A stretch of 64,000 bases of DNA from Sedimentisphaerales bacterium (GCA_028281535.1 JANQJS010000024.1:1-64000), one strand, 5' to 3'; positions 24,830-35,369 are shown, numbered from the stretch's first letter. A program made the numbers and translations. Notes: generated by a model from the sequence alone, not told the origin.

Positions 24830-27800
24830 GTGTGGGAAACTATGATCGAAGTAATTAATCATTTTGCTGGTATCTGGTGGAGTTGGATGTTACCGATGTT
24901 CTGGCAAGTTAGTTTATTGGTTATTGTTGTCTGGGCATTTGATCTACTGATTCATAAATGGGTTTGGCCGCAGGTTCGTTATCTTTTATGGTTATTGATC
25001 CTATTAAAGTTAATTTTACCTCCGGCGTTTTCCTCGCCTGTTAGTGTGACGTCACGTTTAATTGAAAATGAGATGATTGAGGTTCCAGTTGCCACAGTAC
25101 CAAGGAGTGTCATTAGCACGTCTCAACCACCTCTTATAAAGCTATTTGATTATTCTCAGAATCCTCCAGATTCTATTGGGTCGGATCTTGGCCCAGATAT
25201 TATTAGCAGTAGTAGTAATGTTGTTCAGCCTGAACGTTTAGCAGAAGAAAAGGTAAGTCCTTCAGAGGGGGGTGTGGCTGCAACTTCCGATATGGTAGAG
25301 ATGTCACTGCAAAGTTACCTGATGTTATTATGGTTATTGGGAGCATGCTTTTTCAGTGTGTGGTTATTTATTCGTTTTAGAAACTTACAGAAATGTTATT
25401 TTCAGGACAGTCTGGACGTACAGTTGCCAGACTGGTTTGACGAGCAATTTGATGAAATCAGTGCTCTTTTAAAATTAAAACGAAAGCCAAAAATTATATT
25501 ATCTCAAAAAGTACACTGCCCAGCTGTTTTTGGCGTATTTCGGCCTGTCTTTTTAATGCCAGCAAACCAAATCTGTTATTTGTCAAAAGCTGAAGGACGG
25601 CATATTATTTTGCATGAGCTTGCTCATATTAAACGTAAGGATTTGTGGTTACATGCCATATATATGGCATTGCAGATTCTTTATTGGTTTCATCCTTTGG
25701 TTTGGTGGACATCAAAACGTTTGCAACATTTAAGAGAGTTGTGTTGTGATGCGACTGTTTCAAATTTTTTGCGGGAAAAAACAAAAGATTATCGTGAGAC
25801 ATTAATTCAAACCGCGAAAGCGTTGGTGGCAAAACCTGTAGAGCCGGGGATGGGCTTGTTAGGGCTCTTTGAGGATTCGCATCGATTGGTTGTTCGATTA
25901 CGCTGGTTAGATAAACAGACCTGGCGTTATCCCAAAATCCGTTTGAGTGCCATCGCAATCACATTTGTGACAATGCTAATGTGTGTCTTGCCCATGGCGG
26001 GTTACGTTTATGAAGAGACCTTTTCTGCTTCGGTTGGGCAACTAATGAAAGCAGAAGATGGAAGAATTGTCTATCGGCCTGATCAGGATGCTGAAATAGA
26101 AATTTTAGGAATAACAAGTTATCCATTGTGGCCATCACAATTATGGTGGGCTGCGGATGGAAGTTTGTTGCCACATGCACCGGAAGAATTTTCTGAAAAC
26201 ACCGAAACGTATACATTTGGCTCTGTTGAGCATGATCATGTATATTTATATATGCTTACGCGTTCTAAGGTTCCTGATCACTATAATTTAAAATTCGTGA
26301 CACCTCAGGATGATGTGAAAACCTTTCTTTTAGCAAATCTAGAGAAAAATATTCAATTATGGGGTATTTCGATAGAAGGGACAATATTTAGTCCTTTAAT
26401 GGATGTTGAAATAGCTTTAGCCAGTGGTGCGTGGAACAGCTATGATTTATATCGTGATATCGATCTTGATCGTGCTTTTGCTAAAGAAAGAAGGGAAGAC
26501 TATCCGAGCTGTCAATTGCTCCATTCGAAGAAAAATCGTACGATGCTTGCATTATGGCATTCAAAACCTTTTTTTGATTTATCTTTAGATGGTCGTATCG
26601 TGGCAATTAGTAACAATGGTGATGTGATTGCTCCTACCCGTTCTGAGCAATTGTTTAATGGGAATGATTTTCGATTTAATTTAGAATTTCCAGTTAAGGC
26701 GAGTGATATTAAATCGCTTAGAGTACAATACCGGCGGTATATTTCTTATTGCTTTAATAGCTTTCCAATGATGGCGGGGGTTGAAGCAAAATTGACACCT
26801 GTTACTAAAAAGATTCGTCGTATTCGTAAAAATGTTCGTGTGTCGGTTGTAGATAAACAAACGCAAAAGCCTATTCCTCATGCGACTGTTTTTGGTATAG
26901 ATCAAACGTTTGTCTACTGGAGTAAAGTTGCCAATAAACAAGGAAAAACTTTAGTAGAGCTTGAAGCGTCAAAAGACAATAAAATGACCTTTAGTGTAAG
27001 TGCAGATGGATATGGGGGCTATGGGATGTCCTGGAATAATATTTTTCGTGAAAATGATATGCCTGGAGAGGTTTTGTTCGAATTAGAACCAGGTTATTCT
27101 ATTGGAGGTATTGTAATAAACACAGAAGGGCAACCTATTAAGGATGTTGTTATTGACTTTAGGATTCCTAAGAGTGCAGAAGCTGCAAATAGCTTTTTTA
27201 CCTTCCCAACGAATTATCATGTAAGAACAGATGCCGATGGTCGGTGGCGTTGTGACAATGCTCCCGAAAAACTCAACGAAATTCAGATGAGATTAAACCA
27301 TCCAGGTTATATAAGGCATACAAGTATTGATGTCGCCGATGTCTCTTCAATTGATCAGCTAAGACAATTGAAAGGTGTCATGGTCATGCATCAAGGGTAC
27401 CGTGTTCGGGGTAGAGTTGTCGACCAGATTGGGGCACCTATAGTTAACGCTCGTGTTGTTAAAGGAGCTGATTTGTTTGGTAATTATTCTCCTGAATTGA
27501 TTCATGATCGTCCTCGTTTACGAGAGGTGTTTCCTGAGATAAGCACTTATACAGATGCCGATGGTTATTATCAGTTTAATCGTTGTCCATCTGGTCCATT
27601 GGTATTAACGGTTTTTCATGATGAATTTTCTCCTGATTTAAAAGAAATCACTGTGGGAACAGAGATAGAAAAGCAATCTGTTGATTTTCATTTGGGTTTT
27701 GGGATACCGCTGGAAGGAGTCGTGGTCAATTCCTCAAGAGAGCCGGTTCGTTGGGCTATTGTTATGGCGGATCAATGGCGTGGACACCGAACACTTGAGG

Positions 27801-28255
27801 ACGTTAGGTTTCTGACGGATGAAAAAGGTAATTTTTATTTTCCTCATATGCCATTAGACGAAATTACTTTTTCTGTTTTTAAAGATGGAGAATATTCAAC
27901 ACTACGTAATGTCGCTTTGCGTGGTGGCCAGAAAACGGTGAGGGTAACTCTACCTAACTTATTAAACGTTAAAGGGAATGTCATTGATGCTCAAACAGGT
28001 GAGAAAATTAAGCGTTTTAGAGTGATTGAAGCGATGCATTCAGATCTGTCCAGTCCTGCAAAACTAAATCATCAAAATGCTGTTCCATTTACTCAAGGAC
28101 AATTTGAGTTGACCTTTCAAAATTATCACCAGTTCCGATCATTATGCATTGAAGCCGAAGGCTATTTACCTGCTTTTACGAAGGTTTTTGATAGTAATGA
28201 GGCAGCGATGGAATTTAATTTGAAATTGCAAAAGAAGCCATATGTGTCTGAGTAA
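24830..28255 (+). CDS. BlaR1-like M56 membrane metalloprotease with carboxypeptidase-regulatory-like repeats (1141 aa)
   Basis: Membrane helices are at about residues 22-40, 46-64 and 162-182, then the M56 protease domain with HELAHIKRKD at 262-271 (zinc HExxH) and RELCCDA near 302-308 supplying the third ligand. A further helix lies at about 370-390. The remaining ~750 residues contain several beta-sandwich domains of the carboxypeptidase-regulatory type (VVDKQTQKPIPHATVFG, VVDQIGAPIVNARVVKG, TDADGYYQFNRCPSGPLVLT). There is no penicillin-binding domain. The predicted role is to sense an envelope signal and inactivate the BlaI partner. Start GTG 24830 or ATG 24842 is undecided. Confidence 0.88.
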   Translation: MWETMIEVINHFAGIWWSWMLPMFWQVSLLVIVVWAFDLLIHKWVWPQVRYLLWLLILLKLILPPAFSSPVSVTSRLIENEMIEVPVATVPRSVISTSQPPLIKLFDYSQNPPDSIGSDLGPDIISSSSNVVQPERLAEEKVSPSEGGVAATSDMVEMSLQSYLMLLWLLGACFFSVWLFIRFRNLQKCYFQDSLDVQLPDWFDEQFDEISALLKLKRKPKIILSQKVHCPAVFGVFRPVFLMPANQICYLSKAEGRHIILHELAHIKRKDLWLHAIYMALQILYWFHPLVWWTSKRLQHLRELCCDATVSNFLREKTKDYRETLIQTAKALVAKPVEPGMGLLGLFEDSHRLVVRLRWLDKQTWRYPKIRLSAIAITFVTMLMCVLPMAGYVYEETFSASVGQLMKAEDGRIVYRPDQDAEIEILGITSYPLWPSQLWWAADGSLLPHAPEEFSENTETYTFGSVEHDHVYLYMLTRSKVPDHYNLKFVTPQDDVKTFLLANLEKNIQLWGISIEGTIFSPLMDVEIALASGAWNSYDLYRDIDLDRAFAKERREDYPSCQLLHSKKNRTMLALWHSKPFFDLSLDGRIVAISNNGDVIAPTRSEQLFNGNDFRFNLEFPVKASDIKSLRVQYRRYISYCFNSFPMMAGVEAKLTPVTKKIRRIRKNVRVSVVDKQTQKPIPHATVFGIDQTFVYWSKVANKQGKTLVELEASKDNKMTFSVSADGYGGYGMSWNNIFRENDMPGEVLFELEPGYSIGGIVINTEGQPIKDVVIDFRIPKSAEAANSFFTFPTNYHVRTDADGRWRCDNAPEKLNEIQMRLNHPGYIRHTSIDVADVSSIDQLRQLKGVMVMHQGYRVRGRVVDQIGAPIVNARVVKGADLFGNYSPELIHDRPRLREVFPEISTYTDADGYYQFNRCPSGPLVLTVFHDEFSPDLKEITVGTEIEKQSVDFHLGFGIPLEGVVVNSSREPVRWAIVMADQWRGHRTLEDVRFLTDEKGNFYFPHMPLDEITFSVFKDGEYSTLRNVALRGGQKTVRVTLPNLLNVKGNVIDAQTGEKIKRFRVIEAMHSDLSSPAKLNHQNAVPFTQGQFELTFQNYHQFRSLCIEAEGYLPAFTKVFDSNEAAMEFNLKLQKKPYVSE

Positions 28256-28399
28256 ACGATTTGAGTTTGATTGTTTTTTCTAAATATCTACAGGGTAATC
28301 ATCAGGGGGAAATCGAGAGAGTGCGTGAGCGTCGATTCTACTTCAATACCATTATATTTATCTTTAGCCAAACCTATCTTGATATGATATAGTACTGGC

Positions 28400-28849
28400 A
28401 TGCAAAATGTAGCTTGTAAGAAAACAAATCCATGGTTAGCGCTTGTTCTGATTTTGGGGGTCGCTTTTTTTATAAAATTTTATTTGGTCGAACCCTACTA
28501 TGATTCAGGACCATCGGTTTTTCAGGTCGGTGGAATCTATGCCTCTATTCGGAATGAAGGGCCAGGGTACAATGTGCTTAAACTGTTAAAAATTGATGAT
28601 GGTGGATACCATATCAAAGTTTACAGTAATATATTTCCAGATATGCCGGTTGAAATTGATGAAACAGCTTTGGTTATCGTCGGTTTGTTGGATAAGCAGC
28701 CAAACACGGACCCTGGTATTTCACATGTACCTATTGCAAAACAAAATTTTGAGTCTTGGAAGTTAACCTTCATTCAGCATGGTCAGGTCGTCGAGGATGA
28801 TTTAGAGGGTTATTATGTTTGGAAAGAAACACAAAAGAATTATTTTTAA
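28400..28849 (+). CDS. Hypothetical membrane-anchored protein (149 aa)
   Basis: One N-terminal membrane helix (about residues 12-30) is followed by an extracytoplasmic beta-rich domain (FQVGGIYASIRNEGPGYNVLKLL...GGYHIKVYSNIFPDMP). I do not recognise the family. No ribosome-binding site precedes the ATG, and an AT-rich GATATAGT lies only 8 bp upstream, so the mRNA may be leaderless. It is separated from the M56 gene by about 145 bp. Confidence 0.6.
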   Translation: MQNVACKKTNPWLALVLILGVAFFIKFYLVEPYYDSGPSVFQVGGIYASIRNEGPGYNVLKLLKIDDGGYHIKVYSNIFPDMPVEIDETALVIVGLLDKQPNTDPGISHVPIAKQNFESWKLTFIQHGQVVEDDLEGYYVWKETQKNYF

Positions 28850-29016
28850 AAGAGAATAGTTTTTTGCTGCTTTTATCTTGTTGGCCAGTCATCATAATAA
28901 TTGTTCTATATTTATGTCGATGATAATAAGTTTGTTGTTTAATACAAGCATTGCGAGAGTATTTGTTCATATCGAATACATTAAGATTAAAGAAAATATT
29001 TATAGGTAAAGTGGCA

Positions 29017-30333
29017 TCAATACAGTTCACGAGAACCTTGGACATGTATTTTGCCATATTGTTTGAAATCATAGGTGATTTCCCAGCGAACGCGAAGTGG
29101 CCATAATTGTTCAATCGCGCGGATTAAGGCTTCATCCATTTCGTCTTCTTCCATCTCTTCACCTTCTATGAGTTTCTCTGGAATGTTCGGCCATTGGTCT
29201 TTATTAAGGAGAATCTTGCAAGGAACCATTTCTACACTATTGGGAGCAATGGTTTTAATGATTTCTGCAGGGCTATAGTTGACATAATGACTTTCATCGA
29301 AGGTTAATTTGATCTGCATCGGGATATCCTGAGAGTTATAGAGTCGAAACTTGATTGGCGAATCTTTGAACGGTGTATCTTCGTATCCTTTCGATTCAAT
29401 GCGAACGGCTTTGTCACTGGTAATAACCGTAAGGTAATCTTGAACATCTTTTTTTGTAAAATCTTTATCCCAAATACCTGAAAGCATGAGGTTGGCGAAG
29501 ATCGGGCCGTTATCTGTCATGGTGACCCAGAGAACATGATCAAACTTCATGAATGGATTTCCAATGCTAAGACCGCCTCCCATGGCCGCTAGTGTAATGT
29601 AATCTTGCTTATGTTTCTTTTCATAGCGATAGGTATGGGTATGTCCGGCAAAAACGCTATGTTTGCGATGTTGTAATAGCGATTCAATTTGTTCCCAATT
29701 CGTTTGTTCTCCTTTTGGATATCGCCAAACAGGACGATGCATAAAAACAAGCGTCCATCGAACATCGGGATGATCTTGAAGAACTTTCTTTACATACTTA
29801 GTTTGTTCTTTAGAAATAGATTGATCTGATTCTTCCATTTCATCGCATTCACTATTAAGGCATAAAAATAACACGTCACGATAAACGAAGTGGTAATAAC
29901 TAACGCCAAATTTTTCCTTCCAAATTTTTGCAAGCTCTACACTGCCAATATCATGATTCCCTGGTACAAAAAAGAAGGGCATGTCCAATTTGCCTAAAAG
30001 CTTAAACAAATCATCCCATTCTTTGTAAATCTGTTGAGTGTTATCAGTATAACCTTCAATGATATCGCCAACACTGACAACAAATTCTGGTTGAAGTAAA
30101 TTTACTTTTTCAATACCAATGTCAAACACGCCGTCTCGTTCTGCTCCGGTTCGGTCGGTAACGATGACAAATTGGAAATTCTCTGGATTATTATTCCAAT
30201 TCATGTGCGTCCAAGGGTGACGATTATTTGACGTTAGGGACTTTGATTGAGAGGGTTGTTCTGCATGGATGGTGGACATTAATAGTAGAAAACCAATGAA
30301 ATAACAGACGATATTGTGGGGTTGTAAAGACAT
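29017..30333 (-). CDS. Secreted calcineurin-like metallophosphoesterase (438 aa)
   Basis: A signal peptide (to about residue 24, IHAE) is followed by metallophosphoesterase motifs in order: VTDRTG (motif I), VSVGDIIEG (II), VPGNHD (III), FMHRP (IV) and FAGHTHTYR (V). Motif I has D-x-R in place of the usual D-x-H, so the metal site lacks one standard ligand; the rest are intact. The C-terminal 150 residues form an extra beta domain and end in an acidic EEMEEDEMDE stretch. It should act outside the cytoplasm on an unknown phosphoester. It stands alone on its strand. Confidence 0.85.
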   Translation of the reverse strand: MSLQPHNIVCYFIGFLLLMSTIHAEQPSQSKSLTSNNRHPWTHMNWNNNPENFQFVIVTDRTGAERDGVFDIGIEKVNLLQPEFVVSVGDIIEGYTDNTQQIYKEWDDLFKLLGKLDMPFFFVPGNHDIGSVELAKIWKEKFGVSYYHFVYRDVLFLCLNSECDEMEESDQSISKEQTKYVKKVLQDHPDVRWTLVFMHRPVWRYPKGEQTNWEQIESLLQHRKHSVFAGHTHTYRYEKKHKQDYITLAAMGGGLSIGNPFMKFDHVLWVTMTDNGPIFANLMLSGIWDKDFTKKDVQDYLTVITSDKAVRIESKGYEDTPFKDSPIKFRLYNSQDIPMQIKLTFDESHYVNYSPAEIIKTIAPNSVEMVPCKILLNKDQWPNIPEKLIEGEEMEEDEMDEALIRAIEQLWPLRVRWEITYDFKQYGKIHVQGSRELY

Positions 30334-30547
30334 ATTTCTTTCCTTTGTTCATCAGATTTGGGTAGCGAGATGCTTCATTGGTTTGTGAATTGTATCGGAT
30401 TATATATTAAAATCAAATAGATTAAATATCGATATTTTAAGTGGGTATTTGACTTAAATCAGTATGAATCGTACATTTTTAATAGAACGTATTAAATGAC
30501 ATCAATGGGAGGATGACTTTTAATACCTACATTGGTGGGATAGCGAT

Positions 30548-30709
30548 ATGGGAAAAGAGCACGGTCGAGATTGGAGCCAACCTGAAGATGATGCGCTAAG
30601 ACAGGAAGCGATTGAAGACATCCTGGCATTCATCGAAGAAAGGAACAATGCCAAAGACACCAAAAGCCTGGTTGCACTAGTGGGGTTTATTCACATCAAA
30701 TTTGAATGA
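30548..30709 (+). CDS. Short hypothetical ORF (53 aa)
   Basis: A short frame starting ATG GGA AAA GAG with coding-like composition: MGKEHGRDWSQPEDDALRQE, then a helical EDILAFIEERNN and VALVGFIHIKFE. A weak GGTGGGATA precedes it. I do not recognise it; it may be a small soluble helical protein or the preserved front of a larger gene. It lies between two convergent-side genes on the opposite strand. Confidence 0.4.
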   Translation: MGKEHGRDWSQPEDDALRQEAIEDILAFIEERNNAKDTKSLVALVGFIHIKFE

Positions 30710-30773
30710 ATCAAGATAGATTTATGAGTTGTAATTCATTATTAAGTCTATCTTTTAATTTTTATATGTATCA

Positions 30774-33700
30774 TTAGAGCCCTGGTGTTGCTATAGAGCT
30801 ATTCCAATTAATCGGATCATTGCCATAGGTGGTCAGGTTTAATCTTTGTAGGGCAGGTCCAGTTCCATCAGGTCCTGTAGGCCATGGATCTGTAATGCCA
30901 TCAAAATTTTCTGGATGAGCACCATCACTATAATTGATTCGATCGATACGAATATATTGTCGTTCGTTTTGGCCATTCACATCACCAGGCATAGAAATTT
31001 CTACTTTTTCTCCGCTATTATCCAAACTGCCATTTAACCATTGGAGAATTTGCGTTCCAACTGGGGCACCATATTCCGAATTAAATGCGGCGATATTTTT
31101 GACGAGTAATATTCTTTCATTGGCAGCCATGGTAATCATTGGACTCGTTGGGAATGTAAAGTCAATTCCTTGTGTGATTTTCCAAGGTTCGCTTGTACTC
31201 GGATCGAATAAAGTGATTGACGAACCGCTCGTGTTGGTAAGTTCAATATATTCAGCATTTCCATTATTTGCCGGGTGATACATTATTTCACTGATCACAA
31301 TAGGACCAACTTTAGCAGAGGCGTTAGCACTACCGGGTGTGTTGGTGCTCGCTGCAACAAAATTGTAGGCACCAGTGCTTTTAAGGATTCGTCCGAAGGC
31401 AATATCGGCTTCTGACGCACCAAAGGATTCATCTGTGCTATAGGTGCCAGTGAAATTAATGCCATCGCCAGATGTTAGGTAAGCTGTTTCACCATTTTCA
31501 CTAAACGCAAATGTTGTAGAAGCCCCAGGTGCAATAGAATTACCAAATGTTAAATCTTCATGAAAGACCATGAACCCATTGCCTGATATGGTTGTTCCTG
31601 CTGGTATGGCGTACTTTTTCAAGTTGTTGTTATTATCACTGAGAAACCAGCCTCCGATATTAATGGGTGATCCCGTGGTATTGACTAATTCAAGGTAATC
31701 ACCATTAGGAATCGTATCCGAATGAGCTAGAATTTCATTGATGACAATGGATCCATTTGATAAGAAGCTACCCAAATCATTTGTGCCCGGGGTTCCACCT
31801 GATATTGTACTCGCATGCCAACCCGATCTGCTATCCCAGCTGGTGATATTACTACTGTCAGGCGTAATCTTTGTTAATGAAAACCCATACCCATCTGTGA
31901 CAGGGTACCAACCATCTTTATAGTTAAAGTTGTGAATGCTGTTCCCGTCAGCATCGATAAGGATAATATTTTCACCGCCATTATTTAGATTTCCAGTATA
32001 TTCTCCAATAATTAAAGACGTATTGACACTAGGGTATGTTGCTGTGAAAACACTTTGATTTCTTACCACCAATCCATAAGCACCAGGGACAAGGCTAAAA
32101 TTTGGAAATGTAAAGTTAATGCCTTGGGTGAATTGTGCCAGATTTAGGTTGATGGTTTCAAGGCCAATATTTTTAAGTTCGATAAATTCTGCATTTGGAT
32201 CTTGTGGGTGATACATGATTTCTGTAATGCGTAAGTTGGTATCAACCGGTCCGACATCAAATGTTGCTTCATTTAATGCACTCCATTCGGGGCCATTTAA
32301 CACTCTGGATTTTACATGAACACTTTCCGTTAATGTTTCTGGACCACTGTAGAGAATCGCAGATGGGGAGATACCACCTGGGACAACATTGGATCCGATC
32401 AGTTGAGCAGAGATAAGAAAATCGCTACTGCCACCTGCCGAATCGTTAAGGCCGTGGATAGCTAAAATGTTGCTGCCGACTTGAAGATTGCCAAGATGGG
32501 CGCTAATATTAAAATCTTCGAAGATGTCTCCTTCATGGTTACCATCGGCTTCAGCGTTCCAGGATAATGTTCCTGGTTCATTGATTTGAGCCACTTGGAT
32601 ACCATTGATATAGGCTATGAAGCCGTCATCATATTTCATTCTTAGAATCAAATTATTGATATTGCTAAGGTCATTACTAGTGACACTAAAGGGAATACGG
32701 ACATAGCAACTGGCATTGATCCCAAACATTTGTGAATTCACATCGTATGAGATGAAATCCTCATAGCCTGAACCATTTTCATACCCAATAGCTCCATCAT
32801 TTCCACCAATAAAAGTGAAATTATTCCAAGCAGTATCATTATAGGCTGGATCTGTTCGCCATTGGGTGTTACTCGGATTGATCGCTGTTGGGATAAGAAC
32901 TTTTTTTGTAGCATTCTCGGCTACAAACGTGATGTCGTTTGATGCTCCTCCTCCAGGTGTACGAGGATCTGTGCCATCAAGCGTATAATAAATCGATCCC
33001 GCAGGTGCTGACATGGTCAGGTTGAAATTTGTCGGTACCGAGCCACCATGCTGATTAAATGTTGCGGCATCGGTATTAGGGTAAAGATTAATATCACGAT
33101 ATTGTCCAATCATGATTGCTGTGCGAACGGGCAAGAAGGTGTTAAGGATCCAATCACGTGCTGGAATCCAATGGCTATCTTTCATGTAGGGTTGATTATT
33201 ATTAAGAAACATCCAGCTATCGCCCCAACGAGCGGACTCACCAATGATGGCAAGGTCCAGTTCATTAGAACGTGCGGTATATCGATTGATACAAGCCGTA
33301 GGAGTTAATACACCATTATTGAAAAGGTGGCGATGAACGCGATCTCCAAAACGAATGCGAAATTCTGGGTTGGCTCGCATGGCTTGATAAAGACTTTGCG
33401 GGTTATCTTCATCATTTCCCCAAGTGGTAATATTATTAAATTCATCAAACATACTGAATTCTGCATCCCACATGAAAAACTTAAATCCTGCACCAGGTTC
33501 ACGCTTACGCCCGGCATACCAGTTCCATGGGCCCCAATCTTCATTTTGCATGTAATGTTGAATGATGGCATAGTCAATCAAATTATCTACATCAAGATAT
33601 TGCAGCATGGCATTATAGGCAGAAGCAGAACTCATGCCTGCATTGGCTATGGCAAACATGGCATCCCAGCTATCTCTAGTCCCATCAATCAGTTTTCCGT

Positions 33701-35369
33701 TAGCGACGCCTTCTTTACTTTTAAGAGCATCATAATCTTCTTTTTCGCCGCCAAGATGAGATGCCATAAAAGGCGCACTGGGCCGTTCACATGGATTGTA
33801 GAGGCCCCAGTAAAGTCCATTGAAATAAAGGTGAACATAAGTACTATGGGATGCGGGTTGGTTCATCGCGGCCTGTGTATCTCGTCCCCAGATATCACGG
33901 ATATATTGGGCACCTTCACGTTGCCATTCCAATTCATCCATGCGGTGTACCCAGGAAAAATTTGAACCGCCGCGAAGCCTGAGGGTATCAAACTCATCAA
34001 CATCGGTGTCTTCAAAGAGTTTGAATTTTAATTTTGTCGGTCCGTAAATTCCTTTAAATAATAATCTGAAGGAATGTTTCAGGTTGACTTCAGGAATCGC
34101 ACTTCCAGAACCGCTGGCACGTATACCGCAGTTGATGTCAAATCCTTTTCTACCGTCCGGGTAGATGAGCTCAACGGAAGCGGGTCTTTCCCAGGCAACT
34201 CCTCGTTCTTGAGAATTAGAATAGATGCCCGTTTGCTGGTCGAATAAATCATCCTGGTCCATAACGATTGACATGGTCGGTATCGCAAGTAACGCATCAT
34301 TCATTTGGGCAGCATATTGACTGGTCACCAAAGGGTGCATTTCATAATTAACTTCGAAACCTGGATGCCAAACGGTTGGCCAGCCAGCAGGCTGAGCGGG
34401 TTGGGTAATGACATCTGCCAGAAAAATGTATGAATGCGTAATGGCTGTACTGGTTTGATATCCCGCCTTAAAAGCTATGGCTTGTAATATCGTTGTCGAT
34501 GAAACGTTAATAGGGCTTGAGTAGACCGATGTTGTGCCTGTCGGAGGATTGGTCGGTTTGCTGCCATCGGTGGTGTAGTGGATCACTGAGCCAGGGGTCG
34601 AGCAGCTTAAGGCGACATTAAATGCCGTTTGATAGAAGCCGCGATCAACACTGAATTGTGGATTGGCAACAACACCGAAGAACGAATTATTATTTGATGC
34701 ACCTGGCGTAGGAATCAGAGTCGTCCAGTTGGGGCTTGCATCTGGTTCGCGGCCTGTCGTAATGTTTGTGATTTGAGATGAAAAGGCATAGGTATCGATG
34801 AATGTTTGGCTGGCGGCATCATAGATACCAAGCGATTCGCCCGATGCGCTTAATTTAAAGTTTGCGTGCAACGGCCCGTCAGAGGTGTCATTATCTGCCC
34901 ATATGGTAATAAAGCCTCCTGCTGGAATTGTAGACGTGGCTGGCACATTCGTTGGGAATTGCCACTTAGTAGGATTACCTAGAGAGTCTGTAAAGTATAA
35001 ACCTCCGATATCGTAGGGAACGCTGGCGGTATTGTAGACTTCAAACCAATCATCATATTCACCTTGCGGATCGGAGATTCCGCTGCTTGGATCATTAGAA
35101 GCCATGAACTCGTTAATCACCACTGGATGGCCTGATTGTAGCCAAGAATTTGACACAATACTAAAGTCTTTTAGATTGATATCATTTTCGCCCGTGATAT
35201 CTGCACTGCCACCCGAAGGATTTAACCATTGTGACGCCATGATGACTAAGTCTGTCACACCAACCTGGCAATCATTGTCAATGTCTCCAGGAGGACAAGC
35301 ACCAAGGCTAAAAGTGTTAAAATAAACGAAACTTAATAGGGTAAGTGTTGTGTAAAATACCGTGCGCAT
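30774..35369 (-). CDS. Giant secreted lamin-tail/CotH protein with N-terminal dockerin-like repeats (1531 aa)
   Basis: A signal peptide (MRTVFYTTLTLLSFVYFNTF to LGA) is followed by a dockerin-like pair (PPGDIDNDCQVGVTDLVIM and DINLKDFSIVSNSWL). Then come a lamin-tail domain (VINEFMASNDP..YDDWFEVYN), a chitobiase C-terminal-like domain (GSVIHYTTDGSKPT), the CotH region (LRLRGGSNFSW, STYVHLYFNGLYWGLYNPCE, FKFFMWDAEFSMF), another chitobiase-like segment (GSIYYTLDGTDPRTP), and three further lamin-tail domains (ITEIMYHPQDPNAEFIEL, IVINEILAHS, ISEIMYHPANNGNAEYIEL). CotH is a kinase-like fold that phosphorylates spore coat proteins in Bacillus; activity here is unproven. ATG 35369 follows GGAGATTTGCC, so I start there and not at 35393. 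Confidence 0.85.
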   Translation of the reverse strand: MRTVFYTTLTLLSFVYFNTFSLGACPPGDIDNDCQVGVTDLVIMASQWLNPSGGSADITGENDINLKDFSIVSNSWLQSGHPVVINEFMASNDPSSGISDPQGEYDDWFEVYNTASVPYDIGGLYFTDSLGNPTKWQFPTNVPATSTIPAGGFITIWADNDTSDGPLHANFKLSASGESLGIYDAASQTFIDTYAFSSQITNITTGREPDASPNWTTLIPTPGASNNNSFFGVVANPQFSVDRGFYQTAFNVALSCSTPGSVIHYTTDGSKPTNPPTGTTSVYSSPINVSSTTILQAIAFKAGYQTSTAITHSYIFLADVITQPAQPAGWPTVWHPGFEVNYEMHPLVTSQYAAQMNDALLAIPTMSIVMDQDDLFDQQTGIYSNSQERGVAWERPASVELIYPDGRKGFDINCGIRASGSGSAIPEVNLKHSFRLLFKGIYGPTKLKFKLFEDTDVDEFDTLRLRGGSNFSWVHRMDELEWQREGAQYIRDIWGRDTQAAMNQPASHSTYVHLYFNGLYWGLYNPCERPSAPFMASHLGGEKEDYDALKSKEGVANGKLIDGTRDSWDAMFAIANAGMSSASAYNAMLQYLDVDNLIDYAIIQHYMQNEDWGPWNWYAGRKREPGAGFKFFMWDAEFSMFDEFNNITTWGNDEDNPQSLYQAMRANPEFRIRFGDRVHRHLFNNGVLTPTACINRYTARSNELDLAIIGESARWGDSWMFLNNNQPYMKDSHWIPARDWILNTFLPVRTAIMIGQYRDINLYPNTDAATFNQHGGSVPTNFNLTMSAPAGSIYYTLDGTDPRTPGGGASNDITFVAENATKKVLIPTAINPSNTQWRTDPAYNDTAWNNFTFIGGNDGAIGYENGSGYEDFISYDVNSQMFGINASCYVRIPFSVTSNDLSNINNLILRMKYDDGFIAYINGIQVAQINEPGTLSWNAEADGNHEGDIFEDFNISAHLGNLQVGSNILAIHGLNDSAGGSSDFLISAQLIGSNVVPGGISPSAILYSGPETLTESVHVKSRVLNGPEWSALNEATFDVGPVDTNLRITEIMYHPQDPNAEFIELKNIGLETINLNLAQFTQGINFTFPNFSLVPGAYGLVVRNQSVFTATYPSVNTSLIIGEYTGNLNNGGENIILIDADGNSIHNFNYKDGWYPVTDGYGFSLTKITPDSSNITSWDSRSGWHASTISGGTPGTNDLGSFLSNGSIVINEILAHSDTIPNGDYLELVNTTGSPINIGGWFLSDNNNNLKKYAIPAGTTISGNGFMVFHEDLTFGNSIAPGASTTFAFSENGETAYLTSGDGINFTGTYSTDESFGASEADIAFGRILKSTGAYNFVAASTNTPGSANASAKVGPIVISEIMYHPANNGNAEYIELTNTSGSSITLFDPSTSEPWKITQGIDFTFPTSPMITMAANERILLVKNIAAFNSEYGAPVGTQILQWLNGSLDNSGEKVEISMPGDVNGQNERQYIRIDRINYSDGAHPENFDGITDPWPTGPDGTGPALQRLNLTTYGNDPINWNSSIATPGL

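Noticed and set aside
24830-28255. BlaR1 antibiotic sensor for beta-lactams
   Set aside because: The M56 protease and BlaI partner are real, but there is no penicillin-binding domain with SxxK motif, so a beta-lactam role is unsupported.
33327-33965. 212-codon plus-strand frame
   Set aside because: It is a shadow of the CotH region of the minus-strand giant gene; no motif or start signal supports it.
30774-35369. Cellulosome component
   Set aside because: Dockerin-like loops are present, but no cohesin or glycoside hydrolase is found in the window, and such repeats are common on non-cellulosomal planctomycete proteins.
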